From: an uncultured Sutterella sp.
GTDB lineage: Bacteria > Pseudomonadota > Gammaproteobacteria > Burkholderiales > Burkholderiaceae_F
Reading direction: 5' to 3'
Assembly (NCBI GenBank): GCA_949282745.1
Contig: CASDQM010000026.1
Location: 1 to 64,000, forward strand
Length of the DNA stretch: 64,000 bases
The position numbers and the translations under genes were made by a program. The notes under the pieces were generated by a model, which made no database searches, was not told the DNA's origin, and saw nothing but the letters and a program-made list of their open reading frames with translations. Below, one piece after another: positions 17,094-26,780 of this stretch. Each line of letters begins with the position of its first letter. The first letter of the stretch is position 1.

Positions 17094-17935
17094 CCCAAAT
17101 CCTTAAAAATTTCTTCCAAATCCTGAGACAATTTCGAGAGCAAATCAAAATCTACTGCTCTTTTCGTAAATTCTTCCACCAAACGAGCGTTTGTTATCTT
17201 CTCTTCTTTACTCGCCAGCATAAAAGCCAGATCGATGGTAAGGATCTCTTTATACAAATCAGAGAGATCATAAATAAAAGGAAGAGGTGATCCTGAATGA
17301 ATAAAACCAATTCTCGGATCGTAACCGTGTGCGATCACCGAAGATGTAATGACCGCATACAACAGAGAGTTGGAGTGGGTCAGCAAACGGTTCACTTTAT
17401 CGCTCGCCTCCATCTTTCCTGGAATGTACCTTCTTCCGACCCAAGGAACACCGTACATTTCTGCCTTGTTGGCGTACATGGTCCTTACTCGCCCCCCTTC
17501 CATCCCCATCAATGTCTGCAGTGATTTTCCTTCAAGCGATTCATCTGGAAAACGCCTGGAGAAGAGGCGCTTAGCCACGGTCAATCGAATTTCCGGATCC
17601 GCCGCACATTTCACTTGTTGCAGTAGATTCCTAGTATCAGTCGTAGGCGTAATCCCGGCGGCATAGAAACGTAAACTATCGTCCCCAACCCAACAAATAG
17701 TCGTATTGCTCGAGCTGATCGCCTTAATTGCTTCATGAGTCACAGTTGTTCCCGGACCGAGAAGAATTGTGGCGATCGTTGCAACAGGAATCGCATAGAT
17801 ATCACGATTCGCCCCTACCCATTTCACACTACTGTCATCGACCTCGATTCTTCCATGTTCAAAATACAATAACGGATATCGATCTTTACTTTGCGGGAAA
17901 AAGTCCCTAGACAATTTGAAGATCACCTTTCTCAC
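17087..17935 (-). CDS. cas1: Cas1e, CRISPR integrase
   Basis: The 282-residue type I-E Cas1 retains the metal-binding residues: Glu in GMEGGRVRTMYA, His in GFIHSGSPLPF and Asp residues in IYDLSDLYK. A GTG start at 17935 is preferred because AGGAG lies 7 bases upstream; a TTG two codons earlier overlaps that site too closely. The start is only 40 bases from the leader-distal end of the CRISPR array, with no obvious promoter between, so expression may depend on readthrough from the array or cas operon. Confidence 0.93.
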   Translation of the reverse strand: MRKVIFKLSRDFFPQSKDRYPLLYFEHGRIEVDDSSVKWVGANRDIYAIPVATIATILLGPGTTVTHEAIKAISSSNTTICWVGDDSLRFYAAGITPTTDTRNLLQQVKCAADPEIRLTVAKRLFSRRFPDESLEGKSLQTLMGMEGGRVRTMYANKAEMYGVPWVGRRYIPGKMEASDKVNRLLTHSNSLLYAVITSSVIAHGYDPRIGFIHSGSPLPFIYDLSDLYKEILTIDLAFMLASKEEKITNARLVEEFTKRAVDFDLLSKLSQDLEEIFKDLGC

Positions 17936-17974
17936 AAACAATCTCCTTTCATTGCGCCATCTTCAAAAAAATCA

Positions 17975-19590
17975 ACATACACCCCCGCTTACGCGGGGAA
18001 GACGAAGTAGAAGGGACTGTCCTCCTTGCTCCACCGGAAACACCCCCGCTTACGCGGGGAAGACATCGAGGATCCCGTTCCGAACCGCAAGAATCTGGAA
18101 ACACCCCCGCTTACGCGGGGAAGACCCGTGACGGACGGCCACGGCTTGACGCTGAAGGGAAACACCCCCGCTTACGCGGGGAAGACGAAGTAGAAGGGAC
18201 TGTCCTCCTTGCTCCACCGGAAACACCCCCGCTTACGCGGGGAAGACAAGTTCGGCCTCGAGGTTCTGGCGAAGGCTCTCGAAACACCCCCGCTTACGCG
18301 GGGAAGACGAATCAATAAGGTTTTCGTCCCTAAACCATTCGGAAACACCCCCGCTTACGCGGGGAAGACAGCAACGAGTTTCGGCGGGCCAAGCGGATCC
18401 AGGAAACACCCCCGCTTACGCGGGGAAGACCTATCAAGTCCGCCGATGCGACGGGCGACATTGGAAACACCCCCGCTTACGCGGGGAAGACCGGTTGCAG
18501 GGACCTTGGAAAACAAGTGTTGGGGAAACACCCCCGCTTACGCGGGGAAGACCCCAAGTCCACCGTTTGGGCCATTTGTCATGGGGAAACACCCCCGCTT
18601 ACGCGGGGAAGACTTCTTCAAACGACCACATTCAAAGGACGGCTCGGAAACACCCCCGCTTACGCGGGGAAGACAGCGACACATTCAATCGTTGGAGAAA
18701 GACCATGGAAACACCCCCGCTTACGCGGGGAAGACCTTCGACGCGCATGCGCACGTCGTTCGGAGGTGGAAACACCCCCGCTTACGCGGGGAAGACGGGT
18801 AGATCCCGTCGTCGAAGAAGATCGGGCGGGAAACACCCCCGCTTACGCGGGGAAGACCGATCACGCGAAGACCCCAGGGACGGATGTCCGGAAACACCCC
18901 CGCTTACGCGGGGAAGACCTGCTTGGTGTTCAGTCGGGCGGGAACACTTGCGGAAACACCCCCGCTTACGCGGGGAAGACGAATCGGTGAATTGAGCAAG
19001 GTTTCTTGTCTCGGAAACACCCCCGCTTACGCGGGGAAGACGCTCTTCGCGGACTGCGAGGGGTGGTTGCCGGAGAAACACCCCCGCTTACGCGGGGAAG
19101 ACCAACAGCTTCTTCGACTACTTTCTTCGGAGCTAGAAACACCCCCGCTTACGCGGGGAAGACTCGCTCAGAGCGCGGGCCTGCTGAGTCGTCAGGGAAA
19201 CACCCCCGCTTACGCGGGGAAGACCCAACATCTTTGCCATGGTTGAATCCTTACGAGGAAACACCCCCGCTTACGCGGGGAAGACCACCCCCATTGTGCC
19301 GATCATGGATAACCTTTAGAAACACCCCCGCTTACGCGGGGAAGACTCGCTAATAACGGAGGAATGCGAAGCTCCGTTGGAAACACCCCCGCTTACGCGG
19401 GGAAGACCGTTGCCTTAACCAGCTTGGCGACAGCCCTAAAAGAAACACCCCCGCTTACGCGGGGAAGACGCCCGGCTCGAGCTAAACGAGCTGAAAGGAT
19501 TGGAAACACCCCCGCTTACGCGGGGAAGACCGACGGCGTGGAGGTGGACAAGGACGGACGAGGAAACACCCCCGCTTACGCGGGGAAGAC
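17975..19590 (-). CRISPR. type I-E CRISPR array, 27 repeats and 26 spacers
   Basis: Twenty-seven 29-bp repeats occur at about 61-base spacing. The repeat core on the plus strand is CACCCCCGCTTACGCGGGG, with GGAAA before and AAGAC after. The palindromic CCCCGC...GCGGGG stem and comparison with E. coli indicate crRNA transcription on the minus strand, so the leader is on the right (19591 onward). The repeat at 17975-18003 is degenerate at its left end, as expected leader-distally. Spacers are mostly 32 bases (one of 31, two of 33). The spacers at 18004-18035 and 18187-18218 are identical. The base at the left end of the repeat is G in most units and A in those at 19074, 19135, 19318 and 19441. 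Confidence 0.98.
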
Positions 19591-19649
19591 AGCAACATTT
19601 TGTGTAAAAACATTCGTTAAAACACATAATGTGCTGTTAAATGTCGATC
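19591..19649 (-). promoter_or_regulatory. CRISPR leader (59 bp) between cas5 and the first repeat
   Basis: This AT-rich stretch lies between the newest repeat and the cas5 stop. It holds a perfect 11-bp palindrome CACATAATGTG (19623-19633) and flanking TTTTGTGT / AAACACA arms. No clear IHF site or -35/-10 pair is seen, so the promoter may lie within cas5 or transcription may read through from the cas operon. Confidence 0.5.
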
Positions 19650-20369
19650 TTAGTGTTTTCCACTAAGATTCATGACCTTGACGTAACGCCCCACATACTT
19701 TTTATGCTCGCCAAACTCTACGGGAACATCGTATAGCAACATGCCCTCCAGATCTTCGGAAGAGGTTTCCGATACTTTTGTCACTACGGATCGCTTCTCC
19801 GAATCATCTATTTCTAAACTTTCCGTCAAAGCCTGAAAGGCCTCTTCGTAAGTTCCGAAGATTCCCTGGTAGACCGGGCGACTTGGCACACAAGACTTAC
19901 GTCCCAAATAGATATCCCATTTCGGACACTTCAGACCAGAGACGAATTCTTCACGATACCTTACGGGGATCTCCAAGATTACCGCGAAATCAGCATCTTG
20001 CAAAAACAACCGATAAGTCATCTTAGAGCCACTTACATTTTGAGCTGGTTTTCCTTCGTATGTTTTAGGAATCAATAACTTTTCCCAAGGATCGTTTTTA
20101 TCGTATGCCGAACCGATCATCTGCATGTCGTCAAGGAAGCTCTTCTCCGCCTTGCCAGAGAGTTCAAAGACCGTCATCGGCAAGGCGTTGCAAAGGGCAA
20201 GTCGCTCCCTTTGAGGACCGCCAAGACCGCAGGCACAGAAGATCATGCCCAAAACACCCGATTTGGTCGGGAAGGGTAACGTCCCTCTTTGCCAGAATCT
20301 CGAACGATCCCCCCAGCTTTGGAGGGGGCCCTCAAGACGGAGCAGTAAAAAAGCTCTGTCCGTTGTCAT
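19650..20369 (-). CDS. cas5e: Cas5e (CasD), Cascade subunit
   Basis: The 239-residue RAMP protein has the type I-E Cas5 N-terminus (RLEGPLQSWGDRSRFWQRGT) and the family stretch FPTKSGVLGMIFCACGLGG. In Cascade it caps the 5' handle of the crRNA. Its start overlaps the cas7 stop by four bases (ATGA). The CRISPR array begins 59 bases after its stop, in the position where cas6e or cas1 usually follows. Confidence 0.95.
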   Translation of the reverse strand: MTTDRAFLLLRLEGPLQSWGDRSRFWQRGTLPFPTKSGVLGMIFCACGLGGPQRERLALCNALPMTVFELSGKAEKSFLDDMQMIGSAYDKNDPWEKLLIPKTYEGKPAQNVSGSKMTYRLFLQDADFAVILEIPVRYREEFVSGLKCPKWDIYLGRKSCVPSRPVYQGIFGTYEEAFQALTESLEIDDSEKRSVVTKVSETSSEDLEGMLLYDVPVEFGEHKKYVGRYVKVMNLSGKH

Positions 20370-21409
20370 TTCTCAATCGCCTCCACGACCTGATCGATCA
20401 CTTCGTCAATACTTGTCTCTTCGGAAAAGACCACACGCTTTTTCAGGCCGTAGAGTGACCCGGCCTGTTTTTCCTGAACAGTAAGTTGTTCCTCCAACGC
20501 CTTAATACTCGGCGTCAGGTAACCGCTCCCCCGACCGCTCACGACGGGTTTGTCAAAGGAGCACTGCATTCTTTGTCCGTTTCGTACCAGGACCTGAGCG
20601 TAATCCCAGAGGCAGGAGGCCGACATCGTAGCCTGACGAGCTCCGGGGACTGCCAGGTAAAGCGCCTTAATGAAGGAGGAGACGGCATAACGAATATCCT
20701 CTTCAGATTCAATGCCGAGTGTGTCCTTCAACTGCTCCACATTGAGCGAAATGTAACGGTAATACGTCGCCGAAGTAAATTCCGTCGTACCCATATGACT
20801 GGACTTAGATCCAATTTCACAGTCATCCAATGCTGTGAAAAAATCCAGATCCTGAATTACTTCGTGCGTCGAAAAGGCGTGACTAAAACTTGCTGCAGCT
20901 TCGACATTCATAGACGGTGCTTTAGCCACCATCCGGCCGAACAAACCGATATCTAGACCGTCTTGTACGGTTGCCAAAGACACCTTCTTAAACATCTTCG
21001 GTTCTTTCTTCTGCTTCTTGAGTTTCTCGGCTTCCTTTTGCAAGACTTCTGCATCGCAATTTTTCTTCTCGATCAACTGAGCGAGCTCCGTGTACTCAGA
21101 GTCAGACAAGAAAATCAAAGAATCATCCGAGAGTTGACCGCCAACTACTTGAGCGCAGGCAATCGCTTTCGATTCCTCGCACCCACGCGAAACAAGTTTC
21201 TCCGCCAGCGTCTCAACGATTTTTTTCGTACGCAAACCAAGCTTTACACCGAGGTCGTGCATCTGAAGGCGCACGGCGCGCTTCCAGGACTGCGAGCTCA
21301 CGCGGGCGCGCGTCACACCTCCGATCACGCAGGATTTGGGACTGCCCGTATCGTCGCGATTCAGACAAGAGACGGGGAAGGACTGCAAAATGTGAAATTC
21401 AATGATCAT
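20366..21409 (-). CDS. cas7e: Cas7e (CasC/Cse4), Cascade backbone
   Basis: The 347-residue protein has the typical N-terminus IEFHILQSFPVSCLNRDDTG followed by the conserved RARVSSQSWKRAVR segment. Six copies form the Cascade backbone along the crRNA in E. coli. It lies 21 bases downstream of cas6e and overlaps cas5 by 4 bases. A lysine-rich insert around residues 110-140 is not remarkable for the family. Confidence 0.96.
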   Translation of the reverse strand: MIIEFHILQSFPVSCLNRDDTGSPKSCVIGGVTRARVSSQSWKRAVRLQMHDLGVKLGLRTKKIVETLAEKLVSRGCEESKAIACAQVVGGQLSDDSLIFLSDSEYTELAQLIEKKNCDAEVLQKEAEKLKKQKKEPKMFKKVSLATVQDGLDIGLFGRMVAKAPSMNVEAAASFSHAFSTHEVIQDLDFFTALDDCEIGSKSSHMGTTEFTSATYYRYISLNVEQLKDTLGIESEEDIRYAVSSFIKALYLAVPGARQATMSASCLWDYAQVLVRNGQRMQCSFDKPVVSGRGSGYLTPSIKALEEQLTVQEKQAGSLYGLKKRVVFSEETSIDEVIDQVVEAIEK

Positions 21410-21430
21410 GGCGTTGAGCCTCTCTGAAAG

Positions 21431-22042
21431 TTATTGCAAAGAAATGGGAATGATCTGCATGAGACCGTAGCCGAAGGCTTTGCCCCGGCCGAAACCGTTG
21501 GCCACGGTTTGTTTGAAAAGATCCGCATCGAGCACGCGGACGATGCCGTCCACACGCAGTTCGGCAAAGGTCACGCGATGTCTCTCCTTCACAAAGCGGG
21601 TCGCGCTGTAGCGGCCGATTTGCAGGTGAGTGAATGTAAAGCCCGAACGCTCGGCCTTGTCGTGAAGCCATTTTTCCAACTCGCCGCGCGGCACCGCCTG
21701 ACGACGACCGTCAACACATCGACAGGGATTGACGTCCATCCGAATGCGATAGATTTCATGCTCCAAAAAGGAGTCGGGAAGCTTTTTAACCATCACACGG
21801 ACGTCGTCGGGCAAGTCCTCCGTCAAAGGAGGACGATTGCCGAGAAGCAACACTTCCCGCCCCGCAAGATGTTCTCCACGGTCCGCCCACTGCACGTCGC
21901 GCGCAAACGGGCCTTTCCCGTCAGTTTCACGACACGGATACAGGTCGAGCACCATGCGGTGAAGTGAGTAGCGATCCCGAATCCGAAGTCTCCCCATGGC
22001 AGTAGGTTTTAGGATGATTTTCCCGGCATACAGTTCACTCAT
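21431..22042 (-). CDS. cas6e: Cas6e (CasE), crRNA-processing endoribonuclease
   Basis: The 203-residue RAMP endonuclease has the C-terminal glycine-rich loop GFGRGKAFGYGLMQIIP characteristic of Cas6e and an N-terminal YSLHRMVLDLYP segment placing the catalytic His and Tyr. It would cut pre-crRNA at the base of the repeat hairpin. Its ATG overlaps the end of cse2 by eight bases. The gene lies before cas7 rather than after cas5, unlike the E. coli order. Confidence 0.94.
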   Translation of the reverse strand: MSELYAGKIILKPTAMGRLRIRDRYSLHRMVLDLYPCRETDGKGPFARDVQWADRGEHLAGREVLLLGNRPPLTEDLPDDVRVMVKKLPDSFLEHEIYRIRMDVNPCRCVDGRRQAVPRGELEKWLHDKAERSGFTFTHLQIGRYSATRFVKERHRVTFAELRVDGIVRVLDADLFKQTVANGFGRGKAFGYGLMQIIPISLQ

Positions 22043-22610
22043 CTCCCTCTCCCTCTTCTTTTTCGAAATCCGGCTTCCGCGCCCTGTCCTGGATAGAACG
22101 ATAGAAATCCTTCACCCATCGAGCCTTTACCGCATCTCTACAATCGTCACCGAATTGAAACTGAATCAAATCATCTAAAAGCTTTACGTAGTCCAATTCA
22201 CCTGGCCTGCGGGTCCGAATAAGACGAAGGTACGGACGCAATACACGACACAGTTCGGAAACGTCGCGACATACTAGGAGTCGTCGCAAACGTACCGTTG
22301 CAGGGTGTCGCTCCAATTTTTGTTCATCCAACAACTTTTCGTTCTTTTCATCACCCCAAGCAAGGGGGAGCAATTTTCCAAAGGAATACGTACCGTTTAT
22401 TTCCTTTTCCTCAAGGGCTATAGAATTCCCTATTAAGAGATACACGGAACGAATATCTTCATATTCTATATCACAAAAAGAAACAAGATCCCCCCATACA
22501 GCAGTTTCCCGAATACTACTCCCAGCATTTCTCATACGAGAACGAAAACTGGCGTCATCCTTTTTTCTACGAAAAACATACTCAACAAATGCCTTGGCTC
22601 TTTCACTCAT
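22035..22610 (-). CDS. cse2: Cse2 (CasB), Cascade small subunit
   Basis: The 191-residue, largely helical protein shows the Cse2 pattern: RLRRLLVCRD in the middle and LLDDLIQFQFGDD toward the C-terminus, with a Glu-rich tail (FEKEEGEGDE). Two copies stabilise the displaced strand in Cascade. It follows cas8e after 4 bases and overlaps cas6e by 8 bases. Its base composition is noticeably AT-richer than the flanking chromosome. Confidence 0.92.
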   Translation of the reverse strand: MSERAKAFVEYVFRRKKDDASFRSRMRNAGSSIRETAVWGDLVSFCDIEYEDIRSVYLLIGNSIALEEKEINGTYSFGKLLPLAWGDEKNEKLLDEQKLERHPATVRLRRLLVCRDVSELCRVLRPYLRLIRTRRPGELDYVKLLDDLIQFQFGDDCRDAVKARWVKDFYRSIQDRARKPDFEKEEGEGDE

Positions 22611-22614
22611 TCAC

Positions 22615-24129
22615 TCAACCTCTATCATAAATTCCATAAAAATTCGGTTCGTTCCTGCAGCTTGCCATTAACTGCCTCGGCGTACCACAAGGACAATTTC
22701 TTCTGAATTCACTCAACGCAATTTTGCAAATTTTCTCATGAAGATTTTTAGCATCCAATCCTTCACACACCTGGACCAACTCAGAAACCAATTCTCCACA
22801 CTGAAGCCAAAATCCTTCTCGAACACGTTGAGTCTGCTTACTCAACTTTACCTTCTTAGATTGAAGTTTATCGATATCTTGATTAGATGAGTTTTTGTCT
22901 TTTGAAGCACTACCACAAGATTGAAAATACATCTCTGATGCTCTTACCAAACGTTCAGCAACCTGTTTTAAACAATCCATTTCAACTTGATAGCGCACAT
23001 AAAACAGCGACAAACGAAAATCTCTAGAAAACCTAATTTCAGAGTCAACCACACCATCTTTCATACTTAAAAATTGTTCCTTACCTTGAGATGAAACCTG
23101 CAACCCAAAACACCACAAACCAGCCAAGTTAGATTTTCTTGCATTAGCAAATTTTACATTTAAACATTGATAATCAGGAGCTGGAGCACAAAAATTCAAA
23201 ATTGAATCCAGTTGTCTCCACGGCTGATTCATAGTATTTGCCGCTAGAGCACTGTAGAGATGTTGCTTTACACCACTCTCCTTTCTCACGGTTACTGAAA
23301 AATCGACATGCCCTGTAGACACATCTGGCATAACAACGCCACTCGTGGAATGAAGAATCTCTCCATCTAAAAAACAAAACCGAATCATTGGGATAAGATG
23401 ACCAAAATAAGAGCGACTCAATCTCCTTGCCATCTCACCATCTTCCATCGGTAAAGCTTCCCAGGGAGGAATACCTATTTCATCTACATAAGCTACCTCT
23501 TCGAGCAATTCTTCCGACATCAAAGAAAGACGCAATGTCTCAAAAAACGTATCTCCCAACACAAATGTATGCAAGACTCCCTCCTTGCCAAGAGCCGGGC
23601 AAAGTGGTGCCACCGCATTTTTATTAAATCCTTTCCTAAGCACGATTTTAGAATCTATTTTTGTGCGGAAATATGACATTATGCAGTGCATCAAAACAAT
23701 CTTTGCTTTTCTAGCATCATCCAAATCCTCCTCCATCACATTCGACTGAAAAACTACAGTTGTATTACCAGAGCTTGCACCCGGAACATACGCAGAGATA
23801 GGAAGTTGTTTATCTTTCGAGGCTCGGATATCAGGATATTGTAGAAAGGGGTGTTCAGGATCATAGAGATCGAAGAGCTCCCGTTTTTCTTCTAGATAAC
23901 GGAGGACAGCCGAGCAAAGCCCATCGTCATCCAATTTCTCCCATTCCCTCTCTGTTTTTAATCGACAAGCTGCCTGACAAACCGCAACAAGAAAACGAAA
24001 CAGACAAAAACGATCAATCGCATTTTCCTGCAACGCAACCGTTCCGCCTTCCTGAAAAATAGACCGTAAGCTCAGGACACCTCGGTTCGTACGAATCCAC
24101 GGTTCATCCACCAAGTTAAAACTTTTCAT
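22615..24129 (-). CDS. cse1: Cas8e (Cse1/CasA), Cascade large subunit
   Basis: The 504-residue type I-E large subunit begins MKSFNLVDEPWIRTNRG, the family N-terminus, and has ALAANTMNQPWRQLD in the central region; it recognises the PAM and recruits Cas3. ATG 24129 is chosen because GGAG lies 5 bases upstream; a GTG two codons earlier overlaps that site. This is among the most AT-rich genes of the window, supporting acquisition of the system from another genome. It is 53 bases downstream of the cas3 stop. Confidence 0.94.
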   Translation of the reverse strand: MKSFNLVDEPWIRTNRGVLSLRSIFQEGGTVALQENAIDRFCLFRFLVAVCQAACRLKTEREWEKLDDDGLCSAVLRYLEEKRELFDLYDPEHPFLQYPDIRASKDKQLPISAYVPGASSGNTTVVFQSNVMEEDLDDARKAKIVLMHCIMSYFRTKIDSKIVLRKGFNKNAVAPLCPALGKEGVLHTFVLGDTFFETLRLSLMSEELLEEVAYVDEIGIPPWEALPMEDGEMARRLSRSYFGHLIPMIRFCFLDGEILHSTSGVVMPDVSTGHVDFSVTVRKESGVKQHLYSALAANTMNQPWRQLDSILNFCAPAPDYQCLNVKFANARKSNLAGLWCFGLQVSSQGKEQFLSMKDGVVDSEIRFSRDFRLSLFYVRYQVEMDCLKQVAERLVRASEMYFQSCGSASKDKNSSNQDIDKLQSKKVKLSKQTQRVREGFWLQCGELVSELVQVCEGLDAKNLHEKICKIALSEFRRNCPCGTPRQLMASCRNEPNFYGIYDRG

Positions 24130-24182
24130 CTCCACTCCAACGTTTCGTTGATCGGTTCAGAACATTGTTCATCACTCATGCG

Positions 24183-26675
24183 TCACTTCGCGTCGCATTC
24201 AAACCAAAGTCCGAATTTTTTCGAATACCGGCCGTCCGAGTCACCCGTGAGAGGATTGATCAGGCGTTCTTCCTCCAACAAACGCAACGGCATCGACGAA
24301 AACCGTCCGGCACTCCGGAAGAAACGGCTTGCACTTTCCGACCATCCGTCCCAGGCTTTGCAGGTGCAGCCCGGGAATACCCGCTCGCAACGAAGAATCC
24401 GTTCTTCCGCCCAGACGGCCAGTTCTCCAGGATTCTCGGGAATTTGGTCGAGTTCCGATTTTCGGATCACCAACACTTCGTGTGTCGGCAACTCGATATA
24501 TCGCGTCGAAGGTTCCTCGCGTTCGGACTGCCGATTGGTTTCCTCACTCTCGGCCGCTGCAATTTTCCTTTCGCTGTCCTTTTCCATTTCCTTCTGCAGA
24601 CGATGCATGACGGGATTTCCGGACTCATTCCGCTTTTCGTAGACACGTTCGAGAAGTTCTCTCACCGATTCCGGGAAGGCCTGCGCTCTATCCGTCGGCA
24701 AAGAACTCAACACCTCGTATGTTCTGGCGAGGACATAGGGATAATAGACGGCACTCGGGAAAGGACAATCGGGATCGTCAGACGGATCCGTCAGTATCAC
24801 GGTCTCGGCGCGTGTACAAGAAGTAGGACGAGGCGTATTGGCGTGTCGCCAAAGACGACCGATCCGCTGAACCAACATATCAAACGGAGCGAGGCGGCTC
24901 ACCAAAAAATCTGCGTCCAGGTCAAGCGACTGCTCGAGTACTTGCGTTCCGACCAGGACCGAACCCTTGCCTTGATTGCGGCTTGCTTTCCCGGCCTTGC
25001 CATAAGCGTTCGTCCAAAACGTTTCGTTTTTCCGACGCTCGATAGGACGAAATTTGGAATGCAGAAGACCGAAAGGAAGCCCCTTCGACTGAAAACGTCG
25101 GGCAATGTCCTGCGCCTTTCTCACGGTGTTCTCGATCCAGAGGACCCGTTCACCGCTTCGCACTCTGCGGACGACTTCTTCGAAAATCGGTTCTTCCTGT
25201 TCACTCAGGCGCAACCAAACGGGGTGGTTTTCTTGAGGAGCGACCTGCCACTCGCGGACCACAATCTCATCGGTCTTCACCGTGCAGCGCAGTGCGGAGC
25301 GGTGTTGTTTCCAAACAGAAGGATCTTCTTCCAAAAGACTGGCCAAAGTTCCGTCGGTGAGCGTCGCACTGAGAATGACGACGACCGCCTTCAAGGTCCT
25401 CAAATCCTGCAACAGTTTTCTGATGAGTTCCGAGGTATAGGTATCGTAGGAGTGAATTTCATCGAAAATCACCACCTTGCCAGCCAGGCCCGCCAAACGC
25501 AACGAAGAGAACCGAGCGGGAAGAGAAGCAAGTAGCGCCTGATCTACGGTTCCGACGGCGAAAGGAGCCAACAATGCCTGGCGATTCGGACGGAACCAGT
25601 CTTCTCCCGGAGCTGCATCCATTCCCATGCGCAGGGCGCTCGTTCTCGCCCCACCGTGCAAAAGTCGCACGGTCTTTTTCTCTCCGTACAAAGCGGCGAC
25701 ATAATCGCGAACGCGGTCGACCATTCGGTTGCTCGTTAGCTGCGTGGGAAGGGCAAAGTACAAACCGTCCGCGTCGCCTCTCGCGAGGGCCTGCGTCGCC
25801 AAGGCCAGTGCCGCTTCCGTCTTGCCGTAACCCGTCGGCGCCTCCAACACGTAGATCCCAGGACCTTTGTAGAGGCTACTTACTTCAGCCTGCAGACGTC
25901 TAGGAGCGTATCCGAAAAGATCCGAAAAATTCGTCTTCTTGACTGGGGTGATGTGGTAAAAACCAGCATCCTGCAACAACTTTGAGGCGATCTCCCGTTG
26001 CTCACCCTGCGGATACGAATTCTCCTTCCGGGAGGCGATCCAGTCGGAGAGAACCAATGCACCGGCCCACAGCTTGCGGATCACTTTATTCTCACAGATG
26101 GAATCCGAGAACTGGAGCCATTGCTCATTTCCTCCCAACTCCTTCAAGATTTCCTTGGTAAGAGCAATGCGACCGTTCTGCCAAAGCGAACCACCGAGAT
26201 AAGCCTCTGCTCCCAAAACCTGCGTTCCCCCCTTTTCATGATGGCATCCGACCGTTTCGTGCGCCAACAAATGATTCGCATGAAGATCAAGCAATACAGC
26301 AACACTCACGGCTTCGTGGCGGATTTCCAATTTTGCCTTCATGCGTTCGGACAGCCCTGATTCCAACAAACGGAACCATGAAGGATCTACGTTAAACGCG
26401 TCAAACCACATCCGCTTGTCCTCTACCGAAACATGCTTCAAAAGCTTATTAAGGAAGAGGGGATTGACTTTCCCGACATCGTGCACACCAATCAAGCCGA
26501 CTAGAGTCTCAGGGAGTAACTCGTCCAAAGCATTCCAACGTCGTAGGTTGCGAAATTGCCGGAATACCTCGCCAGCGAGGAGTCCGTGCTGCAAAACGCT
26601 GACACCAGCTTTAGTCTTTCCGTCGGTAACGACAGACTTGGCAGGAAATTTCTCCCATGTAGTCTCTTCAATCAT
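24183..26675 (-). CDS. cas3: Cas3, HD nuclease-helicase of type I-E
   Basis: The roughly 830-residue fused HD-helicase shows HD residues in LQHGLLAG, GVHDVGK and GCHHEKGG. Helicase motifs are Walker A APTGYGKTEAALA, DEIH in VIFDEIHSYD, motif III SATL and motif VI VQRIGRLWRH. It nicks and degrades target DNA after Cascade binding. The frame is open to GTG 26780, with another ATG at 26750. ATG 26675 is preferred because the family-like start (WEKFPAKS) follows directly, but the upstream choices cannot be excluded. It is the first gene of the cas series. Confidence 0.93.
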   Translation of the reverse strand: MIEETTWEKFPAKSVVTDGKTKAGVSVLQHGLLAGEVFRQFRNLRRWNALDELLPETLVGLIGVHDVGKVNPLFLNKLLKHVSVEDKRMWFDAFNVDPSWFRLLESGLSERMKAKLEIRHEAVSVAVLLDLHANHLLAHETVGCHHEKGGTQVLGAEAYLGGSLWQNGRIALTKEILKELGGNEQWLQFSDSICENKVIRKLWAGALVLSDWIASRKENSYPQGEQREIASKLLQDAGFYHITPVKKTNFSDLFGYAPRRLQAEVSSLYKGPGIYVLEAPTGYGKTEAALALATQALARGDADGLYFALPTQLTSNRMVDRVRDYVAALYGEKKTVRLLHGGARTSALRMGMDAAPGEDWFRPNRQALLAPFAVGTVDQALLASLPARFSSLRLAGLAGKVVIFDEIHSYDTYTSELIRKLLQDLRTLKAVVVILSATLTDGTLASLLEEDPSVWKQHRSALRCTVKTDEIVVREWQVAPQENHPVWLRLSEQEEPIFEEVVRRVRSGERVLWIENTVRKAQDIARRFQSKGLPFGLLHSKFRPIERRKNETFWTNAYGKAGKASRNQGKGSVLVGTQVLEQSLDLDADFLVSRLAPFDMLVQRIGRLWRHANTPRPTSCTRAETVILTDPSDDPDCPFPSAVYYPYVLARTYEVLSSLPTDRAQAFPESVRELLERVYEKRNESGNPVMHRLQKEMEKDSERKIAAAESEETNRQSEREEPSTRYIELPTHEVLVIRKSELDQIPENPGELAVWAEERILRCERVFPGCTCKAWDGWSESASRFFRSAGRFSSMPLRLLEEERLINPLTGDSDGRYSKKFGLWFECDAK

Positions 26676-26780
26676 CGTTTCTCTCTTCTGACGGCGAATC
26701 TGAATCAAAGCTTCTTCCCACTCATAGTAGGTGAAGCGCTTGCTGTACATCGAGAAAGCATACCGTGATTTCAACACCAC

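Noticed and set aside
17916..19666. Open frames through the CRISPR array with repeating TPPLTRGR or PAYAGKT peptides
   Set aside because: They are translations of the 61-base repeat-spacer units, not genes.
26675..26780. N-terminal extension of Cas3 from GTG 26780
   Set aside because: Family-like sequence begins just after ATG 26675; the extension has no ribosome site or similarity that I can see, though it is not excluded.
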